64,000 nucleotides of DNA. Source: Acinetobacter sp. ANC 5054 (lineage in GTDB: Bacteria; Pseudomonadota; Gammaproteobacteria; Pseudomonadales; Moraxellaceae). The stretch is from contig NZ_NEGG01000006.1 in the NCBI RefSeq assembly GCF_002135295.1, positions 121,538-185,537 on the forward strand, written 5' to 3'. The translations under genes and the position numbers were made by a program. Shown piece after piece: positions 35,402-45,076 of the stretch (position 1 is its first letter; every line of letters begins with the position of its first letter). A model generated the notes under the pieces. That model was not told where the DNA came from and ran no database searches. It was given only the letters and a program-made list of their open reading frames with translations.

Positions 35402-36262
35402 ATGATTCAAGGAAAAGATGCCAAACCTTATAAGGATGACCGAGGTTTTACGGATAGGGAAATTAACTGGCTATGGAATTTCAATCAGTTATATATGCAA
35501 TATATGCAAGTCTATAACAGTGATTTCTCTACAAAAAGAAAAATCATATTTGAAATTTTTGACAACCCTACAACTGGTTATAACCATTACCAAACAGCAA
35601 TAACTAATAAAAACAGTTTTTTAATTAATGAGAATGATTTAAAATGGGCAAAAGATCCACAAAATGAGCAATTATTAATATTCACGATAAATATGTTACT
35701 AAAGTTCAATAATTTAACACTTAGTAATTTATTTTACACAAACAACTACGAATATTTCGTAGATCTTGTTGATAGATTAATACTTACTAAAGAAATGAAA
35801 AATAGCCAAATAATTGAAATAAAAAATACATGGTCAAATTTAAAAACTTCTAAAAGCCATACTAATTGGATAGATATAAAAGAAATAGATCAAATTAATT
35901 GGGCATGGGATTATTTAAAAAAATCCTACAAATTAGCATCGATACCTAACCTACCAATTAACGAAAAGCAACGTTATAATCATATTGTTTCATCCATAGA
36001 CTTAATGGGTTTTATAAGTTCCCCTGATGCTAAAGAGCTTTTTTTAATTAAAATGAAAAAAACCTGGTCTCAAAAGAAATTTAGAGATTCTGGAAAAATT
36101 AAAAAACCTCACCATCTCCCATTAACAAAAGAAAGGCACGAGCAATTAAAAAAATTATCAGAATTATTTAATAAACCTATTCCTGATGTTTTAGATTTCA
36201 TTATTGAAAAAATTTATAATGAGTGCACAACTGATACAGATGGAAAGTCTAAAAATTTCTAA
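35402..36262 (+). CDS. Protein with C-terminal ribbon-helix-helix-like segment
   Basis: 286 residues, AT-rich, Lys/Asn/Ile-rich. The first 230 residues are helical with no recognised family (INWLWNFNQLYMQYMQV, QINWAWDYLKKSYK). The last 50 (HLPLTKERHEQLKKLSELFN then KPIPDVLDFIIEKIY) follow a ribbon-helix-helix pattern. A putative DNA-binding protein fits with its place between Gp2-like and PrtN-like genes. SD AAGGAG precedes the start at 35402. Confidence 0.6.
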   Translation: MIQGKDAKPYKDDRGFTDREINWLWNFNQLYMQYMQVYNSDFSTKRKIIFEIFDNPTTGYNHYQTAITNKNSFLINENDLKWAKDPQNEQLLIFTINMLLKFNNLTLSNLFYTNNYEYFVDLVDRLILTKEMKNSQIIEIKNTWSNLKTSKSHTNWIDIKEIDQINWAWDYLKKSYKLASIPNLPINEKQRYNHIVSSIDLMGFISSPDAKELFLIKMKKTWSQKKFRDSGKIKKPHHLPLTKERHEQLKKLSELFNKPIPDVLDFIIEKIYNECTTDTDGKSKNF

Positions 36263-36282
36263 ATTCAATTTGTGAATACAGA

Positions 36283-37188
36283 TCAGTTTTCTGTTTGTTT
36301 TATTAAAATTTCATTTAATAGACTGGGCTCTTTTCTTAACAAATTTTTTATAACCTCTGGTTGATATGCTGTATTAAACGGAAGCTGCTTTTTTAACAAT
36401 AAAGAAGGGTCATCCATTTCTAAAGCTCTATCTAAATCACGGCACTCAACCTTGAGTGCTCTTATTTTACCTATATAGGTTTCATGTCGGGTTGCAGTGA
36501 TCGTCTTGGGTGAACCTAGCTTATAGTGCGGCGGATGGGCTTTATATTTTTCAAATTCTTGTTCTATTTGCTCCAGTTCTTTAGTTTTTTCTGCCATTTT
36601 TAATATAATCCAATCTTTATCAAATTTTTTTAATTCAATATCGAGTTGTGGCAAAACACTTTCAACAGCAACATTCAAATTCGCCCATTTCCCCTGTTCT
36701 TTAGCCTTATTCCGCATAAATTCAAAAATGACTTGATGCTTTTTATATAGAACATTTGAATAACGTTTATGCGCTCCACGTATCCCTCTAATTCTGGTAT
36801 ATATCTTTTTACTATATTGAATATCAGCATTCATCATAGCGTATTTATGCAGTATTCTTTGATATTCAGTCTTTAGCTCTTTCTCTGTAAGCTCATCATA
36901 ATGATCAATCAATTCCAAGGTTTGCACTAAAGTTTGCATAAAATCATGGCTGGAATAAGTTAAACCAAACCGCTCAACCGTAAAAGGAAACTTCATAATC
37001 TGAAAAATTTTATGGAATTCATCTTCCGTAAAATTTCTATTCAATTCCAGTATATAAGTAAAGTTCAGAGCATCCCGGTCGGGTGCATCAACATCATATT
37101 CTGTTGAATGCTTTGTGCAGTAACTCAAAAATCCCTGACAGACCTCAAATGCAAACATGCCAAGCTCATCTACTTCTACGTATACCAT
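36283..37188 (-). CDS. Island protein of unknown function
   Basis: 301 residues, helical and rich in Lys/Glu, with a coiled-coil-like stretch at about 170-215 (LILKMAEKTKELEQIEQEFEKYKAH-like). It contains several Arg-rich spots (RIRGIRGAHKRY). No family recognised. It is convergent with the RHH-like gene (20 bases apart). Confidence 0.6.
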   Translation of the reverse strand: MVYVEVDELGMFAFEVCQGFLSYCTKHSTEYDVDAPDRDALNFTYILELNRNFTEDEFHKIFQIMKFPFTVERFGLTYSSHDFMQTLVQTLELIDHYDELTEKELKTEYQRILHKYAMMNADIQYSKKIYTRIRGIRGAHKRYSNVLYKKHQVIFEFMRNKAKEQGKWANLNVAVESVLPQLDIELKKFDKDWIILKMAEKTKELEQIEQEFEKYKAHPPHYKLGSPKTITATRHETYIGKIRALKVECRDLDRALEMDDPSLLLKKQLPFNTAYQPEVIKNLLRKEPSLLNEILIKQTEN

Positions 37189-37328
37189 AAAAAATTATCA
37201 ATTATTATCAATAAATTATCATATCATTATAGTTAGGTTATTTATTACTTTAGCTCAATCATATAACTTATTTATTGCAATGAATACGATGGAACCATCT
37301 AAAAAATGCTATTCAGGAAAATATACAT

Positions 37329-37601
37329 ATGGGAGCTATCCAGTTAAAAACTGCCGACTATCTATTTATGAGGTATCGCTCTATGACCATTGAGCTGATG
37401 ACAATTGTTGCAGACTATTATCCTCATCTTAGTAAAGCTGAAGCATTGAGAAAGGCAAATAATCAGGAATTCCCTTTCTCTGTATTTAAAATAGATCAAA
37501 GTAAACGTGCACCTTTTTTAGTGCACATAAAAGATCTAGCAGATATTTTAGACAGTAAGTATTCAGAAGCTTCTAAAGATTTTGCTACGTTTCATCGATG
37601 A
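37329..37601 (+). CDS. PrtN-like activator (pyocin activator family)
   Basis: 90 residues. MTIELMTIVADYYPHLSKAEALR then FPFSVFKIDQSKRAPFLVHI and KDLADILDSKYSEA match the small helix-turn-helix PrtN family, first known as activator of pyocin genes in Pseudomonas. No pyocin genes are present. Here it is convergent with the integrase, overlapping its end by 17 bases, and likely regulates the island itself. Confidence 0.82.
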   Translation: MGAIQLKTADYLFMRYRSMTIELMTIVADYYPHLSKAEALRKANNQEFPFSVFKIDQSKRAPFLVHIKDLADILDSKYSEASKDFATFHR

Positions 37602-38733
37602 GGCGTAGCACCTCCTCTAACTGTATAATATTCCTTCTAGCCTTTACCGACACATAACGCTGTAAACTACTCCAAGAATCATGCAAGCTTACTTTCTGAA
37701 TTTCTGGGATAGTAAAACTCTGTTCTGCTAGTCGAGTACAACCTTCATGTCTCAAATCATGAAAGCGTAAATTATCAATTCCTAATATTCGGCATGCTTC
37801 TCTAAACTCCTTACCTATACTTTTAGGATTCAAAGGCAGTAGTAAGTTTTCATCATGCCCAAGCTTCAACATCCGTTCACGAACTTCTGAATGCCTTAAT
37901 CTTTTAATAATTTCCTTACATGGTTCAAGTACGTCAAATGACTTATGATTGCCTTTAGAGCCATTGGGATTCTTTAGATCATGTACTTTCCATGTAGAAT
38001 GATGTGAATCATAGTCCCGCAGATACAGTCGTGTTAATTCAGCTTCACGTCTGCATGAAAAAATAGCAATCCACATAATCAAATGCATTGGATACTTAGA
38101 GCCATAACGATTTATCTTCCATCGTTCTGTAAAATACTTAGTCAATGCAATCAGTTCATCCGTAGAAGGAAGTCGGTCTATTTTTTGACTAGAGGATATT
38201 TGACGTGTTTTTCTTAACTGAGCCGTAGCCTTATCAAAACCATTTAAATCAATATCCATTTCCCACATAACAGCAGCATGAGAAAGTACACCACGGATAT
38301 GTAATAGCTCATGTTGCTGCGTACTAGTCGCGTTAGGTTTCAGCTTGAGATGAGGAACTCCCTCCTTTCTCAAAGCAACATGCTCAGCCAAATGTACTGA
38401 TTTTATTTTTGTGATAATATTGCGCGCGATTGGCAGCTTCTTGATTAGGAGCAGAGAATAGCGTTTCGTCCTTCCGTACTCGCTCCCGACTTCATCCAAA
38501 TATTTATCTATGGCATCTGATAAGGTCAGATCAATGAGTTGCTCTTTGCCCAGTAAAATATCAGGATTCTCTTGAATTTCGACTTCTCGTTTCTTAATCC
38601 AGTTTTCAGCCATCTTCCTTGAATGAAAAGTTTTACTGTCAGAAAAAGTAGGAAAACCCTTTCGATTTATTCGAATCGCAGCACGATAGTTAACCTTCCC
38701 ATCTGCGCCTTTTCTTGCTGTAATTGACCCCAT
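37585..38733 (-). CDS. int: Tyrosine site-specific recombinase (dusA-type integrase)
   Basis: 382 residues. The catalytic set is visible: Arg229 in FSCRREAELTRL, HDLRHEG at about 325-330 (His325 and Arg328), His351 in VSLHDSWSSLQRY and the nucleophile Tyr360. The N-terminal 60 residues form an arm-binding-like domain (AAIRINRKGFPTFSDSKTF). It is the island's integrase, next to attR. It would catalyse integration into dusA and, perhaps with a directionality factor, excision. Confidence 0.95.
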   Translation of the reverse strand: MGSITARKGADGKVNYRAAIRINRKGFPTFSDSKTFHSRKMAENWIKKREVEIQENPDILLGKEQLIDLTLSDAIDKYLDEVGSEYGRTKRYSLLLIKKLPIARNIITKIKSVHLAEHVALRKEGVPHLKLKPNATSTQQHELLHIRGVLSHAAVMWEMDIDLNGFDKATAQLRKTRQISSSQKIDRLPSTDELIALTKYFTERWKINRYGSKYPMHLIMWIAIFSCRREAELTRLYLRDYDSHHSTWKVHDLKNPNGSKGNHKSFDVLEPCKEIIKRLRHSEVRERMLKLGHDENLLLPLNPKSIGKEFREACRILGIDNLRFHDLRHEGCTRLAEQSFTIPEIQKVSLHDSWSSLQRYVSVKARRNIIQLEEVLRLIDET

Positions 38734-38735
38734 AA

Positions 38736-38784
38736 TTTACACCACAAACTGTTTTTTTGATTATGGTGTAAAATTTGGTGTAAA
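38736..38784. promoter_or_regulatory. Candidate integrase arm-type sites, right end
   Basis: Three copies of TGGTGTAAA: inverted at 38736-38744, direct at 38764-38772 and 38776-38784. The direct pair matches the pair at the left end (AGGTGTAAA, TGGAGTAAA) in sequence and spacing (12 versus 11 bases). They lie between the integrase start and attR. They may also regulate the integrase. Confidence 0.5.
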
Positions 38785-38866
38785 TGCAAATCGATTAACT
38801 CACCTAAATATAGGTTCACACAGATTCGCGCAGGTTGCGAAACATAGATTAAAGGCATGATTTTTA

Positions 38867-39898
38867 ATGACTATTGTTAAAAACATTGAAAACACTCAAT
38901 CTCCGCGAATCAGTGTTGCGCCGATGATGGATTGGACCACTAAAGATTACCGATTTTTTGCCCGTCTGTTTAACCCGAATGTCATTCTTTATACAGAAAT
39001 GGTGACTACAGGTGCGATTTTATTTGGTGGTGCAAACCGTCATTTGGACTATAACCATGAAGAGCACCCGATTGTGCTACAACTCGGTGGTTCAAATCCG
39101 AAAGACCTTGCGACCTGTACAAAAATGGCACAAGACTGGGGATATGACGAAGTCAATCTAAACGTGGGCTGTCCAAGTGACCGCGTACAAAATAATAAAA
39201 TTGGTGCCTGTTTGATGGCAGAGCCAGATCTAGTGGCAGAATGCATTACAGAAATGCGTAACGCGGTCGATATTCCTGTGACCGTGAAACACCGTATTGG
39301 CATTGATGACATGCAGTCTTATGAAGAAATGCTGCATTTTGTTGATACTGTCGCAAAAACGGGTTGTGACAATTTCATCGTGCATGCGCGTATCGCATTG
39401 CTACAAGGACTCTCACCGAAAGAAAACCGTGACGTGCCGCCTTTACGTTATGAAGACGTCTATCGCCTTAAACAAGAACGTCCAAATTTATTGATCGAAA
39501 TTAATGGTGGCGTAAAAACCTTTGCTGAGACCCAAGAACATTTAAAACATGTCGATGGCGTGATGATTGGTCGCGAGGCTTATCACAATCCGTATTTGTT
39601 GGCTGAAATGGGGCAATTGTGGAATCTAGAGTTGCCTAACCGTTTTGACTTAATCGAACAAATGCTGCCATATATTGCTAAACGCATGGAAGAAGGTGCG
39701 CCACTTTCCATCATTACCCGACACATTCTTGGTTTATTCCAAAACTTACCGGGTGCACGAAAATGGCGTCAGGCTTTGAGTGGTGGCAATGCCAAAACAT
39801 TTGCTGATGTTGAAAATGCAATTGCGAATATTAAAGAAGCAATGCAACGCACTGAAGATTATTTACGCGAGCATCCAAAACTGGTGGTTGAAGAATAA
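38867..39898 (+). CDS. dusA: tRNA-dihydrouridine synthase A
   Basis: 343 residues, complete. FMN-barrel motifs: PRISVAPMMDWTTKDYRFFAR, VNLNVGCPSDRVQ with the catalytic Cys, KHRIGIDD, and INGGVKT. DusA reduces U20/U20a in tRNA. The first 24 or so codons come from the island's right end and differ from the stub at 15168 in the variable N-terminus only, so the gene is intact but with an island-supplied 5' end and promoter region. Confidence 0.96.
   Translation: MTIVKNIENTQSPRISVAPMMDWTTKDYRFFARLFNPNVILYTEMVTTGAILFGGANRHLDYNHEEHPIVLQLGGSNPKDLATCTKMAQDWGYDEVNLNVGCPSDRVQNNKIGACLMAEPDLVAECITEMRNAVDIPVTVKHRIGIDDMQSYEEMLHFVDTVAKTGCDNFIVHARIALLQGLSPKENRDVPPLRYEDVYRLKQERPNLLIEINGGVKTFAETQEHLKHVDGVMIGREAYHNPYLLAEMGQLWNLELPNRFDLIEQMLPYIAKRMEEGAPLSIITRHILGLFQNLPGARKWRQALSGGNAKTFADVENAIANIKEAMQRTEDYLREHPKLVVEE
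38919..38938. repeat. attR core of the island
   Basis: 20 bp identical to attL at 15219-15238. It lies within codons of dusA (APMMDW), so recombination keeps the frame. Confidence 0.88.
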
Positions 39899-39905
39899 TC
39901 TAGAT

Positions 39906-39937
39906 CAAAAAAGCCCTCATCATGAGGGCTTTTTTAT
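39906..39937 (+). terminator. Terminator after dusA
   Basis: AAAAAAGCCCTCAT and ATGAGGGCTTTTTT form a long A/T-flanked stem, a canonical intrinsic terminator, also usable by the convergent lipoprotein gene. Confidence 0.88.
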
Positions 39938-39965
39938 TGAATCACGCATTTTCTAATTGATGTGA

Positions 39966-40484
39966 TTAATGACTGTTTACCGTAATATTCCCCTTCGGAA
40001 ATGGTTCTTCGTCAGAATCCGTCCAAGTGTAATCCGAATTATCCGTTTCTTCGCGTAAGCCTACATAGCTTTCAGGTACCTTCTCAGGAATGATCTCTTC
40101 AGATCCATGATCTAATTCAGCACTGAAGTTTTGTAATTCTTGATCGAGTTGAGCCTGATACTTCGCCATTTCGACTTCATCAATAAATGTAAATTCTGTC
40201 TCATCAATTTTCCAAGAATAACCTTGCACATCCTTGAAAATCTGCACCATCACCGTATAAGGCTTATTTTCAAATTGCAACGATGCTTGCCCTTTAATAT
40301 TGAGTCCTTTGCGTTCAATAATTTTTAAATCTTTTACTTTTAAATGATAGGACTGATATGCAGAATTGGTATCAAATTCACGTTGCATTTGCTGTTCAAT
40401 CTGACGTGACAATTCATCACTTGAAACAAAGTAGCTACACCCAGTCAAATTCAGTAGAAATATAAGCGTTAAAATTCGAAGCAT
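39966..40484 (-). CDS. Lipoprotein, unknown function
   Basis: About 172 residues from the ATG at 40484, with GGGGGA upstream. Signal peptide MLRILTLIFLLNLTGC with lipidated Cys at 16. The mature part includes a 90-residue domain (YHLKVKDLKIIERKGLNIKG to YSWKIDETEFTFIDE) that looks like a small mixed-fold domain, then an acidic tail (DSDEEPFP). Function unknown. Confidence 0.75.
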   Translation of the reverse strand: MLRILTLIFLLNLTGCSYFVSSDELSRQIEQQMQREFDTNSAYQSYHLKVKDLKIIERKGLNIKGQASLQFENKPYTVMVQIFKDVQGYSWKIDETEFTFIDEVEMAKYQAQLDQELQNFSAELDHGSEEIIPEKVPESYVGLREETDNSDYTWTDSDEEPFPKGNITVNSH

Positions 40485-40505
40485 ACTGCATCCCCCATGA
40501 TGCAT

Positions 40506-40818
40506 TTTTTTCGTATGAAAAAAATAAACTGAACAATTTTTACAGTCTAAATATTCCTCACTCTTTCGATCATATTAACCAATAAAACACAGAGTACAAG
40601 TAGAAAACGCTGTATTTATCTATTTTATTTTTAATTTTGATATCAATCACTTAAATTCAATTTCATGTTACCTATTGCACTGACACAGCAGGTCTAAAGC
40701 TGACAGTTATTTGTGGATAATGACCAATTTTGCCGAACATTTTTTGCATGAAAAATCCTTTTTCAAAAGTCCTTCAATGCTACTTTTTCATTTAAATTCT
40801 ATTTGATAGCTGAAGCAT
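40506..40818. other. Intergenic region without a gene
   Basis: AT-rich, with no credible open frame. It holds the promoter for the lipoprotein gene on the minus strand and the terminator between it and coaBC. Confidence 0.5.
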
Positions 40819-40849
40819 AAAAAAAGCCCCTCGATTGAGGGGCTTTTTC
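40819..40849. terminator. Terminator after coaBC
   Basis: AAAAAGCCCCTC and GAGGGGCTTTTT pair around GATT. It lies just beyond the coaBC stop, on the minus strand. Confidence 0.88.
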
Positions 40850-40866
40850 ATTTTTGCATTCAATGA

Positions 40867-42120
40867 TTAATATTCTTCATCTGTTTCAGGTTCATGATGT
40901 AACGCATCATGTATCGCCTCAACCAATTGCTGTGCAATTTCTTGCTTCGAGGCTTTTTCTAGATCGCGCTTGCCCATTTGGTATTGCTCTGCAAAGAACA
41001 CCGTCATGGCATTTTCGTCAGAAGCAAAACCAATATCCTGACGTGACACATCATTACACGCAATCATATCGAGCTTTTTCGCGACCAATTTTCCTGCTGC
41101 ATATTCTTCGACATTACGAGTTTCCGCAGCAAAACCGACCATAAATGGACGCTTTTTCTGTTGAGCGATGGTCGCAACAATATCTGGGTTCTTAATCAAG
41201 GCAATATTAAGCTCATCACCTGATTTCTTAATTTTATGTTCTGCAACTTCTGCCACGCGATAATCTGCAACAGCTGCGGTGGCGATGAAAATATCACAAC
41301 CTTGATCGAGCATGTTGAGACTGGTATCTAACATTTTAACTGCTGATTGCACATTAATGCGATGCACACCATTTGGCGTATCTAGGCTGACAGGACCAGC
41401 AATCAATGTCACTTTAGCACCTGCGGCATAACATGCTGCGGCCAAAGCAAAGCCCATTTTTCCTGTACTGTGGTTCGAAATATAACGCACAGGATCAATC
41501 GACTCTCGTGTCGGACCTGCTGTAATGGTCACATGCTTACCCGCTAGCATGCCAAATTTTTCTGCAATAGCACGTTGGGCTTGATGGAAATAGGCCGTCA
41601 CTTGCTCAGCAAGGTCTTCAGGTTCAGGCATCCGCCCCAGACCGACATCACCACAGGCTTGCGAACCTGCATTTGGCATGATCACATGCACACCATCTTC
41701 CACCAAAGTGTTGAGATTGCGCTGTGTAGCTTTTGCTGCCCACATTTGTTGATTCATGGCTGGTGCAACCCAAACAGGTGCTTTAGTCGCTAAATATAAA
41801 GTTGAGAGCAAATCATCTGCCAAACCTGCAGCAAATTTTGCCAAAGTGTTGCAACTAGCCGGTGCAACCAAAACTAAATCGGCCCAACGAGCCAATTCAA
41901 TATGCCCCATTCCTGCTTCTGCTTCAGGATTGAGCAATTCAGTATGTACAGGATTTCCTGAAAGCGCTTGGAAAGTCAGTGGCGTAATAAAGGCTTGTGC
42001 ACCTTCAGTCATCACGACACGCACATCGAAGCCTGCGTCTTTTAAACGACGAACAAGAATGGCACTTTTATAGGCGGCGATACCACCAGTGACACCTAAA
42101 AGAATATTTTTAGTGGGCAT
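40867..42120 (-). CDS. coaBC: Bifunctional CoaBC (phosphopantothenoylcysteine decarboxylase/synthase)
   Basis: About 417 residues. N-terminal CoaC: GVTGGIAAYKS, GHIELARWADLVLVAPASCNTLAK with the catalytic His, PAMNQQMW, and the substrate flap NAGSQACGDVGLGRM. C-terminal CoaB: TAGPTRESIDPVRYISNHSTG and KIKKSGDELNIALIKNPDI with the Lys. It makes 4'-phosphopantetheine in the CoA pathway. The ATG at 42120 is preferred to one at 42141. Confidence 0.96.
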   Translation of the reverse strand: MPTKNILLGVTGGIAAYKSAILVRRLKDAGFDVRVVMTEGAQAFITPLTFQALSGNPVHTELLNPEAEAGMGHIELARWADLVLVAPASCNTLAKFAAGLADDLLSTLYLATKAPVWVAPAMNQQMWAAKATQRNLNTLVEDGVHVIMPNAGSQACGDVGLGRMPEPEDLAEQVTAYFHQAQRAIAEKFGMLAGKHVTITAGPTRESIDPVRYISNHSTGKMGFALAAACYAAGAKVTLIAGPVSLDTPNGVHRINVQSAVKMLDTSLNMLDQGCDIFIATAAVADYRVAEVAEHKIKKSGDELNIALIKNPDIVATIAQQKKRPFMVGFAAETRNVEEYAAGKLVAKKLDMIACNDVSRQDIGFASDENAMTVFFAEQYQMGKRDLEKASKQEIAQQLVEAIHDALHHEPETDEEY

Positions 42121-42253
42121 TACACTTAGATCAAAGCTCACGAACAGCCTACCTATCTGTTGCAGTGGCGCTCACAATAGCATTAAATATTCACTGACCC
42201 AAGATTCAGCTTTGAAAAAGCCGATCGACTCATAATAAAAAAGTCTAAAAACA

Positions 42254-42967
42254 ATGAATAATTCAATTAAAAATTGGCCTGAACAGGAACGTCCACGTGA
42301 GCGCCTGATTCAACAAGGCGCGCAAAGTTTATCCGATGCCGAACTGTTGGCGATATTCCTTCGTTCTGGTTCAAAGCAACATTCTGCCGTCGAACTCGCA
42401 CGCTTACTCATTCAGCATTTTGGCCCTTTACATCGGGTTATGGATGCCTCACTTGAGGATTTATGCCAGTTCCACGGCATTGGGAACACTAAATTTGCTC
42501 AACTCATGGCAGTAAAAGAATTAGGCAAGCGCTACGTCAGTCAACATTTTCAAAATGAAAATTTGCCTTTAGCCCATTCAGAACAATTAAAAAATTATCT
42601 GCGCTTTGAGTTTTTATCCGAGCAACGTGAAGTCTTTGGTGTGCTGTGTTTGGATGCACATTTAAGAAAAATAAACTTTAAAAAATTGTTCTATGGCAGC
42701 TTAAATACTTGTGAAATTTCCATTAATCAGCTCCTTCGTTTTGCCATTTCACAACATGCCAGCAGTATTGTGATTGCACACAATCATCCATTTGGACGTG
42801 CTGAACCGTCTCGTGCTGATATTGAAATGACACAGCAGATTTTTCAGGCCTGCCATTTGCTTGAAATTCAATTAATTGACCATTGCATTATTGCCGCTGA
42901 AGGGAGCTTTTCATTTGCCGAACATGGATTAATACAAAAAGCTAAATCAGTCATAAACAATGATTGA
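42254..42967 (+). CDS. radC: RadC family protein (JAB/MPN domain)
   Basis: 237 residues. N-terminal helix-hairpin-helix (SAVELARLLIQHFGPLHRVM) and C-terminal JAB1/MPN fold with the metal motif HNHPFGRAEPSRAD preceded by EVFGVLCLD. RadC is named for an old link to DNA repair, now doubtful; metalloprotease-like chemistry is suggested. Divergent from coaBC, as is typical for this pair. Confidence 0.93.
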   Translation: MNNSIKNWPEQERPRERLIQQGAQSLSDAELLAIFLRSGSKQHSAVELARLLIQHFGPLHRVMDASLEDLCQFHGIGNTKFAQLMAVKELGKRYVSQHFQNENLPLAHSEQLKNYLRFEFLSEQREVFGVLCLDAHLRKINFKKLFYGSLNTCEISINQLLRFAISQHASSIVIAHNHPFGRAEPSRADIEMTQQIFQACHLLEIQLIDHCIIAAEGSFSFAEHGLIQKAKSVINND

Positions 42968-43031
42968 CAAGTGCTTGAGCAACCATGAAGATCATCATAA
43001 TTTTTAAATTATAGAATTCCTCAATTCGTAC

Positions 43032-43943
43032 ATGATTGTTCGTGACCAACCCAGTATTTTTAAGCTGCTATTTTCTTGGCGTGGTACGATTTTACCTAAG
43101 GTTTTACCGCCTTTAGGCATCGTGATGCTACTGTCCGCCATTGTTGGTGGGCTATCTTATGTCGATATTTTTCATTTCACTGAATTTCCCTTAGTTGGCT
43201 TTACCTTGATTGGTGTCGTGCTCTCTATTTTCCTTGGTTTTAAAAATTCAGCTTGCTATGACCGTTGGTGGGAAGCGCGTCGCTTATGGGGCATTTTAAT
43301 CGCCAATTCTCGCCATTTTGACCGTGATTGTCGCTTACTCAGTCAAGGTCGACGTGAACGCGTCATTCAGCATGTGATTGTCTTTGCCAATGTGCTACGT
43401 GACCGCTTACGCCATCAAACCGCCAACCCCATGGAATTGGTCGAAACCAGTGGCATGAGTACCAATGCCATTACGCAGTTGTACCAACAAGCCAATGCGC
43501 CACAGTACACTTTGAGCCTGATTCAATGGGAACTGATGCAGGCGCTTAAAGAAGGTGAAATTTCTGACATCATTTACACACAAATGAATCAACACGTCAT
43601 GGAACTCAGTACAGTCCAAACGGGTTGTGACCGTATTGCCACCACGCCTTTACCTTTTGCCTACTCAGTGCTACTAAATCGTACGGTGTATTTTTTCTGT
43701 TTCGTCTTACCTTTTAGCTTAGGCTCTACTTTAGGTTTAGCCACACCGCTATTGGTCGGAATTTTAGCCTATACTTTCTTAGGTTTGGATGCCTTAAGTT
43801 CTGAAATTGAAGAGCCTTTTGGTACACAAAGCAATGACTTACCGTTAGATTCGATGGTACGAACCATTGAAATTGAGCTACTCGGAACTCTAGGTAAACC
43901 AACCCCGCCCCCTATTCAAGCCAAAGATCACAATTTATTATAA
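43032..43943 (+). CDS. Bestrophin-like (YneE/RFP-TM) membrane protein
   Basis: 303 residues with about four membrane helices and the family motif FLGFKNSACYDRWWEARRLWG. Bacterial bestrophins are pentameric ion channels that carry anions or cations. Also present is an AYSVLLNRTVYFFCFVLP-like segment. It follows radC by 65 bases and stands alone. Confidence 0.88.
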   Translation: MIVRDQPSIFKLLFSWRGTILPKVLPPLGIVMLLSAIVGGLSYVDIFHFTEFPLVGFTLIGVVLSIFLGFKNSACYDRWWEARRLWGILIANSRHFDRDCRLLSQGRRERVIQHVIVFANVLRDRLRHQTANPMELVETSGMSTNAITQLYQQANAPQYTLSLIQWELMQALKEGEISDIIYTQMNQHVMELSTVQTGCDRIATTPLPFAYSVLLNRTVYFFCFVLPFSLGSTLGLATPLLVGILAYTFLGLDALSSEIEEPFGTQSNDLPLDSMVRTIEIELLGTLGKPTPPPIQAKDHNLL

Positions 43944-44023
43944 AAAATACCAACAAATCGACATTATAGGTGCGGCTCAGCTGTGCCTATAAATGGTTCA
44001 CACCAACTCATCCAATAATAAAA

Positions 44024-45076
44024 ATGAGTGATGCTATGAACATAAAAAAAAGAATTTTTGATTATACTCCGCAGCCGATTATTCGCCCTGTGCAGGCAGT
44101 ATTGGTTCTCTTGGCAGCAGCCTCACTGATTTTTGGGCTGCTCTACGCACTCAGTAATTTTCAAGTTTTTATACCGCATCAAAATCTGCCACATATTCCT
44201 TTATTACTTGGCATTAGCTTGATCTGTGCCATCGTTTTGTTTATTGATCCCGAACAAAGGCTGAAATTTCCGTTTTTTATCCAACGCCAATTGATAGATC
44301 CTAAACTTGCGCATGATTTAAGGTATTTATCTTTACGCAGCAGTGATGCCGTAATTGTAGGACATCGAAGAATTCGTGAACATTGGTGGCAACGCCCACA
44401 ACAACAATTGCAACTCAAACTGCATGATGCCCAGCAAGCACAGTGGTTTAGCTGCGCCTTACATCAAGTCTTCAATACGCGGCATTTTTCACGCTTACAT
44501 GTGCGTGCGACAGACGAACTCATTGGGCAAGCGGTAATGATTCATTATTTGGCAAAATCTCGACATATCGTACAAATCGCGAGCGCAGCGAATGATGATA
44601 ATTTTGAATATATTCAACGTTATGTTGATGCACCTTATGCACAGTACATACGCTTACATCGTATTCCGACGCGTTTGATGCAAGACCTCAATCAAATTGA
44701 AAGCATTCAAGCTTTCCGTAAAGATGATGAATCTGGCTTTCATCTCGATATCACGACACTCCACGGTAATCGTTATGATGTTTTATCAAGTGCCAAACGC
44801 TTTGATCTATTGGAACAGGTGTTATCGCCACTGATTGATTTTGTGGCCTATCGACAATTTAAACAGAATCTAAAATTACGCCAGCAGTTGATTAGTGCCA
44901 CACAACTACTGCGTTATCGGCGTTTATGGCCCTATTTACTGTATGGCATAGTGCTGTTAGTAGCATTTCAATTGCATTGGTTAGCTGGCATTGTTGCGCT
45001 GTGTGTCATTTGCTATTTATACCGTACTGTACATCAACAAAATGATCCGCCCTTTATTGTTGAGAGCGTGAAATAA
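44024..45076 (+). CDS. Conserved membrane protein of unknown function
   Basis: About 350 residues. Two N-terminal membrane helices (AVLVLLAAASLIFGLLYAL, PHIPLLLGISLICAIVLFI) and two at the C-terminus (LYGIVLLVAFQLHWLAGI, VALCVICYLYRTV) flank a soluble domain of about 210 residues. An ATG at 44024 is taken; a GTG at 43970 would add a poorly conserved extension. It overlaps the PHP gene by 23 bases, tail to tail. Confidence 0.65.
   Translation: MSDAMNIKKRIFDYTPQPIIRPVQAVLVLLAAASLIFGLLYALSNFQVFIPHQNLPHIPLLLGISLICAIVLFIDPEQRLKFPFFIQRQLIDPKLAHDLRYLSLRSSDAVIVGHRRIREHWWQRPQQQLQLKLHDAQQAQWFSCALHQVFNTRHFSRLHVRATDELIGQAVMIHYLAKSRHIVQIASAANDDNFEYIQRYVDAPYAQYIRLHRIPTRLMQDLNQIESIQAFRKDDESGFHLDITTLHGNRYDVLSSAKRFDLLEQVLSPLIDFVAYRQFKQNLKLRQQLISATQLLRYRRLWPYLLYGIVLLVAFQLHWLAGIVALCVICYLYRTVHQQNDPPFIVESVK

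Noticed and set aside
35233..35433. Hydrophobic 66-codon frame before the RHH-like gene
   Set aside because: Ile/Leu/Lys/Ser run produced by AT-rich DNA. It overlaps the start of a better supported gene.
37329..37601. Bacteriocin (pyocin) cluster suggested by the PrtN-like gene
   Set aside because: No pyocin, tail-like, lysis or immunity gene is found in the window.
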